From positions 210,001 to 274,000 of the forward strand of contig CAUYUJ010011170.1 in NCBI GenBank assembly GCA_963575745.1: a stretch of DNA of 64,000 nucleotides, in the 5' to 3' direction. Position numbers and translations under genes: made by a program. Below are positions 20,450 through 32,470 of the stretch, piece after piece (position 1 is the stretch's first letter; every line of letters begins with the position of its first letter). The DNA is from Prorocentrum cordatum. Its lineage: Eukaryota > Sar > Dinophyceae > Prorocentrales > Prorocentraceae. Below the pieces are notes generated by a model. The model saw only the letters and a program-made list of their open reading frames with translations, searched no databases and had not been told where the DNA came from.

Positions 20450-21517
20450 AAAAACCAACGGAACATCATAGATTTTGGCGTCTAGACCTGAGAGTTCTAT
20501 AATCCTTCATTCCTGAGTACAGAGAACAGAGAAAACATTAGAGCCATGAGAAAATTCCACTTCGCGCCTCGCGGTACGGTGGCGGATTCTGCGATAATTA
20601 ACGAGGTCGTGTAGGGCCGGCAAATTAAAAAGTCGAGGATGTCCCGAGCGAGACGTCGATTCCCCAATTAGTGTTTGCATTGCAAGGAGTCCTAGTGGAT
20701 GTTGCAAGATTTGGCGAACGTGCCTGGCCAATTTCGGTTGGCGGCCGGGTTCCCGGGCTGCGGGGGCTGCCCGGAACCCTCCTGGACGCTTCTCGGAGGG
20801 AGGGGGGAGGAGGGGAGAAGGGAGAAGAGAGGAGGGAGATGGGAGGGGGATAGTCAAGCTGTAAACGATTGCGGGGGCTTGTTTCATATGCACCAGGTTG
20901 ATCTGCATCAGGTTTTTGAGCTGGTTTTTGTTGAACCAGGTCTTTCTGCGCCAGGCTTATCTGCGCCGGGTTTATCTGCGACAGGGATTGCTGGGGATTG
21001 TAGGGCATTGCAGGGGATTGCGAAGGATTGCAGGCGATGCGCCAGGTCGATGGACACCGAATTTTGTGTTGGTCTTTGCTAGGGGCCCCGAATACATGTG
21101 CATAGGGCCAGTCTTAATCATCTGGAGCGCCGTTTGCCAGAAGGAATTGCGGAGGCGGGGGGGGGGGGGTAGGAATGGAGCATGACGAACGCAACGGAGT
21201 GAGAATAGTAAGGTGGATGAGGGATCTGATGACCAAAATGAAGGCTAATAGGGTGGATGAGGAGTCGGATGACCAAAATGGGGAGTGGCTGCGTTTGGTT
21301 GCGAGTGCCTGCCTGGAGTCTTCTCTGACCAGGCGCTATCAAACATGCCCCACACTTTGAACTCGCCACGCGCAAGGATTATTCACGATAATCCACAACA
21401 AAATATCAGTTGCCGCGGGCAACAGTTCACCGACGAAATTGGAAAGCTCCTCCTTCTCCTCCTCATTCCCTCTTCCTTGTCCCCCCCCTCAAGCCTCCTC
21501 CTCCAACTGGAAAGCTA
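20450..21517. other. No gene recognised; degenerate tandem motif and homopolymers
   Basis: A GGGAGGAGGGGAGAAG tract lies at 20795-20850, and a G10 run at about 21157-21168. From 20900 to 21045 there are degenerate tandem motifs of two types: CAGG(T/C)TTATCTGCGC (15-16 bp) and CAGGGGATTG(C/T)(A/G)AAGGATTG. Two 30-bp copies of GATGAGG(G/A)(A/T)TC(T/G)GATGACCAAAATG sit at 21217 and 21258. None is coding. Confidence 0.4.
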
Positions 21518-24500
21518 ACGCTTGCACATGCCGTGCCTGGACGCAGCTTGATCTGCTTTCCCGAGCAGAACGACGCACTCCTTCGGAGTCAGAGCGTACT
21601 TTAAACGGCTGAGCTCTGGAGAAGCGAGCTTATCTGCTTCAGTCACAAGCGCAACGAAACGAGCCTGATTTCCGGGGTGTTTTGCAGCTCTCGGCGCCCA
21701 CGCTGAAGCATCCAAAACAAGCTTCGTCTTGGATTCAGGCTCTTGCTGGCTGCGTGCTCCAGCGTTCTACGCAGCGTTGGGAAATTTGCAATACATTTCG
21801 GGCTCATCCAGATGGCCAGATGAATCGTGATCACTGGTTGATACTTAAAAAACGCGCCATCCGCGCCACCACTCTGAAAAAAATGTCGGGGTGGCAAGCC
21901 GGGCTCCATTCCAAAGCGCACACCAGGACTTCAGGATGCCAACGTTGCTTATATCACTGACCACAAACATGTCAACATCAACGTCTACGGAGGCCCGCCT
22001 CATATGACATTTCCCCAAGGCCACCTGGACTTCACTGGGTTCCATCATATCCTTCTCGACGTGGACTCGGCATCCAAACACTAAAATGGCTCCAGACTTC
22101 GAGAGCAGACGTTCCTTTGTGTTGTCAGTTCTGTTCCGTGCTTCTCGAAGTTTGTCATTATGGGCCCTGAAGGCGTTGACGAGGGTGGACAAGTTGCCAT
22201 CGGTGGCGTCAGGAACGAGTTCTTGGTCTGCAGCTTCCAGATACCGAATCTGCTTCTGTGCCCGTTGCCACGTCTCTTCTTTCTCATGAGATGGTTGCCA
22301 TGCTGATCCCGCCTTCTCCGTCGCCAGCCTCACTGCCTCGGAAGTCGACACGATCTCATCTCTTGCGAGCTCAGACACCTCCAACCGCCGACGTTTTATC
22401 CACGCCGCATGGCCCGGGGTCTCAGGATCATCCCGGTGCCGCTTGTAACCAGCCATGCGTTGCGAAGATGCTCGGACTAAACCATGCAAGGCTTGGCAAA
22501 CTTTCACTGCTCCTGCAAAGACGGCATCTTCATCATGATACTTGTAAGCAGCGACGGTAAGCATGTCCAACTCCACCTGAGGCGACAGCGACCGTCGTTT
22601 CGGCGAAAGCCAATCACGGATGTTGAAGTTCTGTTCGACTCCCGATGTTGAGCAGCGCCATGCAGCGTAGGGGACAAGGACCTGCAACAAGTTCTTCACA
22701 GGGTAGGCGTTTCTCTGTGCTGCCCGCTCGCCCGTCCTCTGCAGGGCGCGCTTCCAAGATTCGAGATTGCCAACACCTTCGTGGGCAAATATGTGCTTGG
22801 CGACGCCGATAATCTTGTCGCATTCCCCGCGAAACTCCTGCTCGCAGACGCCGAAGACGTGAGAGAGCCGTTTGAAAGCATTGTCGTGCGCTCTCTTGAC
22901 CTCTGGATTGTCGGCCCTCTCGTTCAGCGCGAAGATCTGGAAGCACGCCGGGATGTCGAAGTGCGGGAACTCTGTTTCGACCGTGAGGATCGCCAATTCT
23001 GACATGGCACACTTGCGGGCGATGCAGCGTCTCACCACATCTCCTTGAGCACCGCGTTCATCGCCAATCTTCCTGGGATCGCCAGAAGACGTCCACCAAA
23101 GGACAACATGCTTGATCTGCTTAAGCATCACCTGCGTCAGTCCACACTGCATGGCCTTACCGTCCACGCAGAGAACCTTCATGCGCGAAATGCAGTTGCT
23201 GGCGTGGCTAACCAGCAGAGCAGTGTCAGCAGATTCTGTATCCAGCGACCTCGTCAGCAGGAGCCCCTCGTCAGCGGCGTGGGCAAGCATGCCTGCTTGG
23301 AGCATCACCTCCACGCCCATCTCGCCACTCAAGTACTCTAAATGTTCGAGTGCGTGTTTACCTGGCGCATCGCTCTTCCTCTCGATCATGACTTTCACCG
23401 CAGTCATGTTAACGGCGGGCAGCGTCAGGCATACAATTGACGAGGGTTTTGAGGACGACTCGAACCTATGCAATGCTAGCGAGAGGTCCTTTCGCGTGGA
23501 AATGAGCTTAGACGTGCCATTCTGGAACTCTTGGTACCGTGTCTTGATAACAGGGGAATATTGGATAATTCGAGTCATCGGCGTTTTCTTTGTCACGAGG
23601 TTGGCATGAACTGATTTCAAAAATTCATCTGCTGTCCATGGCCGCTTCACCACGCGCCGACTCGCATGGGCCCGATCGCGATTGATTATTTTCAGGGCGG
23701 GCAAGATGGGAACAACATTTGCCGATCTCGGCCCATAGAGCTTCGCTTCCTTGCCCGCCAACAATTCATCTGCACCAGCATCAGTATTCCACACCTGCGT
23801 CGCATTGACACGAATGTGGTTCAACAGCGCGTCGTCAACCTGTGGCGCTGGAGTGCCGTCAACGTTGCCATCAGACGTGTGGCGAGGAGGCGCTCCTTTG
23901 TATGGAGTGCATATATCCCTGAACATAGCCAATGTCATCTTCATGTTTTCCTTGTGGCCTGTACCCCCATCTCGGACCATCCCGAATATCCCCGCCCGGA
24001 CCTCGAGCGCATCGTTAGCGGCCCAGAAGCTGGCCAGTTGTCTGGAGGCAGATCCGTCTTGGCTGAGGGTCATACTGCTGCTGTTTGCAAGGAAGGCGCG
24101 ATCAATCTGTCGAATACGTTCTGCAAGGCAATACACTTTCCGAAAGTTCTTGAATCGAAAGGATGAGTCAGAGGCAGTGCCAATCATATCCATAGCCCTC
24201 CCACTACGCAAGGACGTCCACACATCTTTGAACTCTTTCTCTGGCGGGGCCGAACGCGAATGTACAATGTCTGCGCCTCTGAGCCATGTCACCATCGACA
24301 GGCAATTCGACTCGCTGATGGCATGCTTTCTGATGTTCCCATTCTGCAGTGCAGCGGCAGTGCAAACACGAAAGCGCGCGAAATTGCCGGCTTGCTTATT
24401 CAACGCACAGGGCAAGCAACCAACTCCCCATGAACCGTCTTTCCTGGTGAAGTCGCGCAGCCATGTCACAGGGCCTTTGATCTTATCATTGAAAGTGAAC

Positions 24501-24583
24501 TTCTGTTGCCGCGTCGATTGCAGGTGAAGCCACTTGCAGTGGCCACATGCCTTGGGGCCCAATGAGCAGTGCAGTGCAACCAT
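21518..24583 (-). pseudogene. hAT-like DNA transposase, C-terminus frameshifted
   Basis: An open frame runs to 21845 and can start at the ATG at 24583; the frame extends further upstream to 24700, but that part is low-quality Pro-rich sequence. The N-terminus carries a Cys/His zinc-finger-like segment (ACGHCKWLH, WGVGCLPCALN, LQNGNIRKHAISESN), as in BED/TTF fingers of cut-and-paste transposases. Putative catalytic acidic positions are LSQDGSASRQ, LCVDGKAMQC and a downstream Glu. Near the end, CSTSGVEQNFNIRDWLSPKR resembles the hAT dimerisation motif (S/T-x-SVE-x-x-F). The coding signal continues past the stop in other frames (FFQSGGADGAFFKYQPVITI at about 21880-21820; then FVALVTEADKLASPELSRL at about 21660-21600), so at least two frameshifts removed the native C-terminus. 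Class assignment is by motif only. Confidence 0.6.
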
Positions 24584-24639
24584 TAGCGAGGAGAATCCTC
24601 GAACAACTCTGAAGCCCAAATGGCTTATGGATTTCGGGG

Positions 24640-25190
24640 GAGGAGGCGGGCCAGCGGTAGGAGGAGGACCAACCAAGACGGCCCAAGACGTTCCCCCCAA
24701 GATGGCGCCCCTGAGGCCTTCCCCTCAAGACGCCCTAGACGACCCCGAGGGAAATATGGAAAGGAGGAAGAAGTGGCTTCGAGGGAGACGTTGGAAGCCC
24801 AAATCAGTTTGTTTCAATATGTGTTTGAAGGACTTGGGCGTTTGCTCATTTTTGGCTTCCGACGGTCCACGACGGCCTTAAGATCGCCCCGGAGGCCTCC
24901 AAGATTGCCCCATGACGGCCAAAGAGGTCCCCAAGACGACCCCAAGAGGGCTCCAAGATGTTAAAATGGCCCAAGATGGCTCCGAGACGACTCCGAAACG
25001 TCCAAGATGCCCTCCTCCCCCCCAGTAGGACTACGGTCCTGACTGTACTATCGGGCCCCTTCGAGTGCCTCCCCTGCCCTCCCCCCTAGTAGGTTTAAGG
25101 TCCTGACTGCCCCAGCGGGGCCCTCCGAGTGCCTCGCCGTCTCGGGCAATCTTGAGATCGACTTGACTGGAGTGGGTGACTGGCTGGAAG
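24640..25190 (+). repeat. CCCAAGATGGCC-type minisatellite, block 3
   Basis: Degenerate units CCCAAGA(T/C)GGC(C/T)CC run from 24665 to 25000. Two copies of a roughly 60-bp unit with TAGTAGG(A/T)...GGTCCTGACTG and GGGCCC(T/C)(T/C)CGAGTGCCTC follow at about 25025 and 25090. No gene. Confidence 0.65.
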
Positions 25191-26450
25191 GGGGGTGGGT
25201 GGAGTTGATTTCTGCGTTGCGGTCGCTCCTTGGGGCCAGCAGGGGCCAAGCAGCAACTCATTCCTCTTATGTTCCACGGCGTAGCGCGACGCGGGAAAGA
25301 CGCGCCAGGCCCTGCTTGGCACAGAGCCCCACGAAGGATGGCGAGGGACCAAACGTCCTCCGGGTCCTCCTAGCACGGCGAAGGACGGCCCACATAGCTC
25401 CACAACGGATCGGTTCAGTTACGGCCCATAAGGTCCTCCGGGTCTGAATCCTCGATCATGAAGATTTCCTTGCCGAGCATTTTGCTGCCGTCGTCGATCT
25501 CGACTTCGCTGTCTGGCTTCAGCGCGCATACGTACATGCCCCACGGCTTGATCAAGATGTTCGCCTTCATGGCAGACCCAGTTGCGAGGCCGCCAGAAGT
25601 CGTCCTAGATGCGATACTCAGCGACCTTCTCTTTTGAACAGTCGAGCTGCAATGTCGAAGCCACGCAACGTTTGAGAATCATCACGTTGTGGAACCCTGC
25701 CATCATCCCATCGCCGCTGCTGCTCGAGGCGTCGGGGACGGGGAGGTTGATTTTGATCCAGTCGTCCTTCTCCTGGACAAAGACCGTCACTGAGACCTCG
25801 CCGCCCTTGTTGGTCTTGCGCTCCTCGGTGCTGTCGTTCTTCTCGTAGCTCTGCTCGGTCATCAGGCTCCGGGTCCAGTGCGAGTTCCCTGCGTACGGGT
25901 CTGGCGACGTCGGTTCATCTGAAACCACGCTGACGAAGAGCCATGATCTGGGCCAGATGGTGTCTGAGCCCATGTTGGCGTCGCCCTTTGGAGTCGGCGC
26001 TCGCGTCGTGTCGTGCCCCTGGGCCTTCTGAGCGACGATGGACTTCCCTGCCTCGAGCTCAGTCTCGAACCAGCTGAAGTACGTTTTCAAATCGTCGATG
26101 ATGCTTGATGCTGTGGAGGCGTCAGCCATTGTAACTTCAGCCCCATGTGGATCGCCCTCGCCCCTAACGCCGATCATCTGCTCGTGCGTCGTGTATGGAA
26201 GGAAAGACCAGCACGAGAAAGGATCCAACCACACATGCTGCCGCGTTTTTTTTTGAGGACGATGTCGCTGCCCTCGATCGTAAAGGTTTTCACCATCTGC
26301 TGGCCCTGGCCTGGCCCCTGGCGCACGCTAGTGCGCGTGCGCGAGATGGAGCGCCTGCTCGCGAGCCAGATCCGCTCCGGAAGACGGGAGAGGGGAGAAG
26401 GGGCTCGCGAAAGCGGCGACAGTTACGCAGTGCTCTGGGGGCCTTATGGT
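25190..26450. repeat. Tandem gene duplication, unit A
   Basis: From GGAGTTGATTTCTGCGTTGC (about 25199) to GCGACAGTTACGCAG (about 26430) this matches 26480-27675 at roughly 85-90 percent by eye, including flanks outside the coding frame. Spacing between equivalent points is about 1250 bp. Tandem arrays of near-identical genes are typical of dinoflagellates. Confidence 0.85.
25415..26296 (-). pseudogene. Unknown tandem-duplicated gene, copy A (frameshifted)
   Basis: Reads [17 protein letters not shown] from ATG 26296, then must change frame (-1 direction) at an A9 run (26246-26254) to continue as [80 protein letters not shown] and MAGFHNVMILKRCVASTLQL. A 2-bp deletion relative to copy B just after EYRI produces TAG at 25607-25605. 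The rest of the C-terminus (KPWGMYVCALKPDSEVE) survives in another frame down to 25415. No family recognised. At position 27225, where copy B has a stop, this copy keeps a sense codon. Confidence 0.6.
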
Positions 26451-26469
26451 GGGCTTCTTGGGGCCTTAT

Positions 26470-27690
26470 GGGGCCATGCCGGGTGTGGAGTTGATTTCTG
26501 CGTTGCGGTCGCTCCTCGGGGCAACTCATTCCTCTCATGTCCCACGGCGTCGCGCGACGCGGGAAAGACGCGCCAGGCCCTGCTTAGCACAGAGCCCACG
26601 AAGGGTGAGCGACCAAACGTCGGCTCACGTCACATGGCTCCACAAAGGATCGGCTCAATTACGGCCCATGAGGTCCTCCGGGTCCGAATCCTCGGTCATG
26701 ATGATTTCGTTGCCGAGCATTTTGCTGCCGTCATCGAGCTCGACTTCGCTGTCTGGTTTCAGCGCGCATACGTACATGCCCCACGGTTTGATCACGATGT
26801 TAGCCTTCATGGCCGACCCAGTCGCCAGGCCGCCAGGAGTTGTCCGATACATGCGGTACTCATTGACCTTCTCCTTGGAACAGTCGAGCTTCAATGTCGT
26901 GGCAACGCAGCGTTTGAGAATCATCACGTTGTGGAACCCTGCCATCATCCCATCGCCGCTGCTGCTCGAGGCGTCGGGCACGGGGAGGTTTATCTTGATC
27001 CAATCGTCCTTCTCCTGGACAAAGACCGTAACTGACACCTCGCCGCACCTGTTGGTCTTGCGCTCATCGGTACTGTCGTTCTTCTCGTAGGTATTGTCGC
27101 TCTGCTCGGTGTCCAGGCTCCTGGTCCAGTGCGAGTTCCCTGCATAAGGGTCTGGCGATGTCGGTTCATCTGAAATCACGCTGACGAAGAGCCACGATCT
27201 GGGCCAGATGGTCTCCGAGCCTTTCTAGGCGTCGCCCTTTGGAGTCGGCACTCGCGTGGCGTCGTGCCCCTGGGCCTTCTGTGCCACGATGGACTTCCCT
27301 GCGTCGAGCTCATTCTCGAACCAGCTGAAGTATGTTTTTAAATCGTCGATGATGCTGGATGCTGCGCAGGCGTCCGCCATTGTAACTCCAGCCCCATGTG
27401 GATCGTCCTCGCCCTTAGTGCCGATCATCTGCTCTTGCGTCGTGTACGGAAGGTAAGGCCAGCAGGAGAAAGGATCCAACCACACGTGCATGCACGTTTT
27501 TTTTTGAGGACAATGTCGCTGCCCTCGATGGTAGATGTTTTCACCATCTTCTGGCCCTGGCCCCTGGCGTACGCTAGTGCGCGTGCGCGAGATGCAGCGC
27601 CTGCTGAGAGCCAGAAACGTTCCGGAAGACAGGGGAGAGGGGAGAAGGGGCTCGCGAAAGCGGCGACAGTTACGCAGCGCAGGGAGGCGT
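26470..27690. repeat. Tandem gene duplication, unit B
   Basis: Second unit of the duplication, from GGAGTTGATTTCTGCGTTGC at about 26485. A CCTTATGG minisatellite fragment (26435-26465) sits at the junction of the two units. The unit ends near 27680, where sequence passes into the microsatellite region. Confidence 0.85.
26655..27547 (-). pseudogene. Unknown tandem-duplicated gene, copy B (in-frame stop)
   Basis: Reads [17 protein letters not shown] from ATG 27547, with the same A9 run (27497-27505) and the same need to shift frame as copy A. It then continues as [20 protein letters not shown], with a TAG at 27227-27225 (KGDA-stop-KGSETIWPRS), and reads to the natural end DSDPEDLMGRN at 26655. 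The C-terminal 75 residues are intact here. The product would be roughly 295 aa: a short N-terminal peptide, an Asp/Ser-rich middle (DASSSSGDG) and a beta-rich C-terminal part. Function unknown. Confidence 0.62.
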
Positions 27691-27699
27691 GGCCACCTT

Positions 27700-28310
<611 letters not shown>

Positions 28311-28314
28311 GCGC

Positions 28315-28346
28315 AGCGCGCAAAAATTCCAGCTGCCAACCGCCAA
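28315..28346 (+). repeat. Dispersed 33-bp module next to a microsatellite, copy 2
   Basis: GCGCGCAAAAATTCCAGCTG then CCAACCGCCAAG, identical to the minus-strand copy at 2783-2751. Upstream is the (TGG)n array; downstream is the ORF1-like segment. Confidence 0.55.
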
Positions 28347-28905
28347 GTCAGGGGCCTCGCGCCCTCCTTTGGGTGCTCGAGCCACATCTGCCGCGACGGG
28401 GGAGCTCCTCTCGGACGCCGCTCCAAGTGGAAGGCGGGGGCCTACCTGGGCGGGGATGACTCCAGCGTCGACATTCACTTGGTGCGCCGCTGGCTCTTTG
28501 AGATCGGCGATGCGCACAATCAGGCGCACGCGACCAATCTCACATCTATGGAGTTGGTCGGTCGCACGCTGCAGATTCAGGACGAGCTCTATCGTGATAG
28601 GTTCGCGCCGAGCTCCGAGCGCGGCACCGAAGCGGCCCTGATGTCCGGCGCCCAGGGCGCTGCCAGAAGCGCGCGCTCGCAGCTCCGGCGCTCCGCGACT
28701 GGCTCGCCGCCGAGAAGTCTCGCGAGGCGGCGATCGCCAGGGTTGGGCGGGAGGCGCGCGAGGAGCGGCGCGCGCGCCGCCGACGGGGGCTTTTCGGATT
28801 CTGGCGGCGGCGACGGGCGCGGCGGCCGCGGTCGCGACAGGGGCCGCGGGCGCGGGCGCGGTCGGGCTGACCGCAGGGAGGGCGGAACCTTCGACAATGA
28901 TGGCT
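28347..28905 (+). pseudogene. Retroelement ORF1/gag-like segment
   Basis: Plus-strand coding signal in two frames. The first part reads [19 protein letters not shown], then [20 protein letters not shown]. After a frame change near 28660 it continues [20 protein letters not shown], then a basic Arg/Gly tail. A helical ELL-RRLQ-IE segment followed by APAL-x-W and AAI-x-K-x-R-K-x-REE is a pattern I associate with the ORF upstream of RT in an abundant dinoflagellate retroelement family (from memory). Together with the RT at 29.5-30.5 kb it probably forms one decayed element. Confidence 0.45.
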
Positions 28906-29199
28906 GAAGAGAGCCAGGGTGGCAAATGGGTCAGCCTTTCCCTGGGGCAGAAGTATTGCGCTTTCCGTGGGCCCCCGGACTGGTCGCCAGCGCGACATTT
29001 GCCCGCTGCCTGTCTCGCCCGCTGCAGATCCGCGTGAGGCGGGGCTCGCAGGCCGTCAATCGGCCCGCCGCTGCGGTTTTCGCTCTCATCGTGACGACCG
29101 AGTTCGGACTGCCACTCATGTATTTCAGTCATTTTATGGCTTCGAGTCCTCGCCGCGCATCTCCTGTGCATGAAGGGCAGCACTTGGCCATCAGGCACG

Positions 29200-30480
29200 T
29201 CGGGAGCCGCGTCGTGGATTTTGGGGGGCCTCCGCCCGAGTTTGACGACTCACGAGCTGCCCAAGACAGAGCCCTTCGGGAGCTCCTTGCATGCGCCAGC
29301 CTTTTCTGGTTCCGGCGCCGCTGCGTCGTCGCCTTACGTCCGCGACCGAGTCGCATGGCCTTCTGGAGGCGCAGCGCCCGTCAACCTTGTCGACCTGGCG
29401 CAGCCTCAGGACAGGGCGCGGTTGGAGGCATGGCAGAGCCAGGTGCTTCGAGATCGGCGCGCCGCTGAAGCCCTGGACGAGTCTGCCTGCCCGCGCGGGC
29501 CCTGCTGCGTCCCAGGTTAGTTGCGCGATGTGCTTGCGCGCGGCCAGTTTTTGACGCAGATGCACAATGGGAAGACGATCTCCTTCGCGGCTGACAACGG
29601 ACAGCCTCGCGCCGTCGGCCCCGCATTCGTTCACGAGGAGTCGGGGGCCCTCGGGGTCGCCAGCTGCAAGTTCTTGGGTTCGCCAGCAATGACGTCGCGT
29701 TCGGCCGCCGCTTCCGGGTCGATTGAGCCCCCCGCCGAGGGCATGCGCCCTTCGTCGCGCGAGCTGGAGCACGCGTTCTACCGCGCGCGGCTGCCGGATG
29801 AGATGACGACCATGTTCGCCTTGCCCTCCGTCTCGGCGCCCGTGCTGCAGGAGCTCGGCATGATCGACCTCGACTGCGACCCGCCCGCGTTCTTGATGCC
29901 CCAGGTGGTCGTCCTTCCGATGGGCTTCTCATGGGCGCTGCGCTTCTGTCCGGTGGCAGCGCGCGCCGTTCTTGCAGCGGGCGGCCGTGAGATGGCCGTG
30001 GCGGCGCTGGGCGGTCAGGCGGTCGCGGGCGTCGCCGACCCCGCCCCCGTTGTCGTTGGCGCCTACGCCGGCAATATCTCGACCAGAGATGGGCGCGGTC
30101 GACCGAGCCATGACCCGGCTCGCGGCCACCTTCCGCGCCCGAGGGTTTCCAATCCACGAGATCGAGCCCGCCGCGCTGGACGCAGATTTCTTGGGCCTCA
30201 GCATCAAGCCGCGCAACTTCTGGCGCCTGCGCGCCGCGACCTCAGTCTTGCTGCGGCGGGGAGGGTGGCCACATGATGCGGGGTGCGGGCAGTTCTCGGT
30301 CGCGTCACTTGGTCGTCAACGATGCGCCGCGATACCCTCGCGGCCTACGGTGAGAGGCAGGGCAGGATTTGGGCCTTAGCGGCTAAGGAGCTGGTCGCCA
30401 TCTGGGGCCCGTTGCCCATCCTGTCCGGCGACCTAGCCTCTGTGTGTTCTGACCACCGTTTCCCTTCAGCCCCCGTAGAG
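29200..30480 (+). pseudogene. Reverse transcriptase fragment, possibly tyrosine-recombinase (DIRS-like) retroelement
   Basis: A pre-RT segment PYVRDRVAWPSGGAAPVNLV lies at about 29320-29400. RT blocks then appear in order: LEHAFYRARLPDEMTTMFAL (fingers/palm, about 29770-29830), LPMGFSWALRFCPVAARAVL (about 29915-29970), and VVVGAYAGNIST at the place of the YVDN/YxDD box (about 30045-30090). After a frame change, ALDADFLGLSIKPRNFWRLR (about 30170-30230) and VLGRVTWSSTMRRDTLA (about 30285-30340) follow. The catalytic Asp-Asp is not preserved. Frameshifts separate the blocks. Coding signal ends near 30480, directly against a minus-strand integrase fragment. Confidence 0.55.
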
Positions 30481-30487
30481 CGCCTTG

Positions 30488-31027
30488 TCAAGCTTCGATT
30501 CGTTTGGTAACCTTCTCGGCGTGAGCACCATTCTTGTCCACTCGTCGAACCCATGCGCCGGTGGTCCACTGAACGTTCAGCTTGTTGCGAACCCCCTCTG
30601 TCTCGATGGGAACCCTGATCATCACGAGCTCTCGGAGTGGCATGATATTGGACGCATCGGCTTGTCCCCTCAGAAATTGGTGCCGTTTGATGATGCAAGC
30701 CGCGCGTCGATGCATGCATGGATATAACGCATCACCTGGAACGATAGCATGAGAGACACGAGCCCGAACGCCCGATCGAAGCGCTCGAACCTGACCATGA
30801 AGAGGTCGATGGAAACGTTCCGTTGCTCCAACCTGCTCGCGCCCTGCTCTCGTGAGTGTCCGCTCCGTCGTCTTGGCTGGCTTGCGCTTCTGGGTTAGGT
30901 ACCCCATCATTTCCAGCAAACCCGTTTCGTTACCTTGCTTGGTCGCAGCGTCTGATGCGATGTGGCTTTGAAGGGACGCAAGGGAATGTCGCAAGGCCGT
31001 CTCTTCTCGTCCGCTCATGAGTACCAC
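30488..31027 (-). pseudogene. Copia-type integrase fragment
   Basis: A minus-strand open frame of 179 codons. TERTLTRAGREQVGATERFH matches the end of an integrase core, in which the last catalytic Glu sits before R-F/W-H-R. It continues with HGQVRALRSGV, IKRHQFLRGQ, MPLRELVMIRVP and KLNVQWTTGAWVRRVDKNGA, the post-core pattern of retroelement integrases. The two catalytic Asp residues are not present in this frame. It is in the opposite orientation to both neighbours, so it comes from a separate insertion or a rearrangement. Confidence 0.6.
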
Positions 31028-32470
31028 CGCAGCACCTCCAGCTCTCCACTACCAGTGTCCATCATAGTGAACAGCAAGGACAGCAAGGCCCTCTTCTGGG
31101 ACTCGTCGCAGAAATCCCACGTAGATGCCAATGCATATAGTCAGTTTGAATCCCTGGGCCTAGCCCTTCCGAGCCTTCTCGAATTGCAAACGCGTCTGCA
31201 TTCGATCGGCCCTTGGTCGCGATGAACCCATTCAGGCTCCACCATCACCGTTGCGTCAGGATGCCGCTGGCAGACCACCCGCCACGGTCGTCGATCTTCA
31301 CCGTAGCTGACCAGGACCACTCGATGACCTTTGAACTCAGTATGATTCACCAAGCCCGCTATGATCACCTCGTCGCCGCCACGATGCACTGCTCCGACCA
31401 TGCGGGGCCGATCCTCTGCCGGGTGTCTCGCGCGCGTGTTCGCCTTGAATTAGTCGAGGGGGGCGTCCGCAGTGGCACGTCCTCGATAATTCCCACTCTC
31501 TCGCCGCGCTCCAGGGCTCGGCCTTCTTCGTGTCATCCTTGCCGTAGTCGGGAGCGAAGGCCCACTTGCATTCGTTGCCCTGGCTGCCTGCATCAAGCGT
31601 CGCGTAGTCGACGTGCTCCTGGTCTTGCTCCTAGGTGCCGGGACCACTGTCTCCGATTCCGCACGCACATAGCTCCTCTGTCTCGCCACTCTTCTTTGGA
31701 ATTGTCGCGGGAACTTGCGGCCACCAAATGCCGTCCTCATCCAAGGGTTCGCAGCTCCATCCGTCGTCGCGTTGTCCCCCTGGGCATGGCCAGTCCGCCT
31801 CGCATGTCGGCTCACCTGCGTCGTAGTTCAACTCCATATCTGCCGTGAGTCCCGCTATAGTCCCCATGGCCGTCGCTGACGCCGAGGATGGCGCTGACGT
31901 TCCCGACCAGAGTGGTTATGATGATCTTGGTGTTGCTGTCGAAGTTCCGCCCTGCTGCTGGGGATCTGTCACCTGCAACGCGGACTGTGGCAGCTGTGTC
32001 TGAGACATAGCTCCAACGTCCATCGGATTCGCGCACCGAGACCCACTGCCAGCATGCTCCGCAGTATCTCAGGAACGAGCACGTGAGACTGAAGCACTTG
32101 CCGGCCTCTGGTTGCTCTAATTGCCGCTGCTGGAGTCCTTGCCACCTTTGCTGTGGCCCCTTTCCCCACCATACTTGCCACTCTGATTGCTCTTGCTACT
32201 GTAGTTCGGGTAGCCGTTCTTGCCGCCGTCGTTCTGGATGCTGCTCTTGCCGCTGTAGCTCGAGACCCTTGCCGCCGTTCTTGGTCTTCCCGCTGTGGCT
32301 GCTCTTGCCGCTGTAGCCCTGGAAGCTGTTCTTGCCACCGTAGTTGTTCGCGCCGCTGTAGCTACTCCTGCCGCTTCTGCTTCCACGTTCGCCGATGCTG
32401 CCGTTCAGCTTTTCTTTTTGTCCTGCGGTGAAGCTGCTGTCGGCGACAGAACATGGCCTTTCCAATCTTT
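31028..32470 (-). pseudogene. Degenerate retroelement sequence upstream of the integrase fragment
   Basis: Minus-strand patches with coding character: KGHRVVLVSYGEDRRPWRVV (about 31330-31270, SH3-like composition), and a Gly/Ser/Tyr/Lys repeat region (YSGANNYGGKNSFQGYSGKS and YPNYSSKSNQSGKYGGERGH, 32460-32120) with a frame change. Many stops intervene. It plausibly is the gag-side part of the element whose integrase lies at 30488-31027, but no zinc knuckle or protease motif is certain. Confidence 0.3.
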
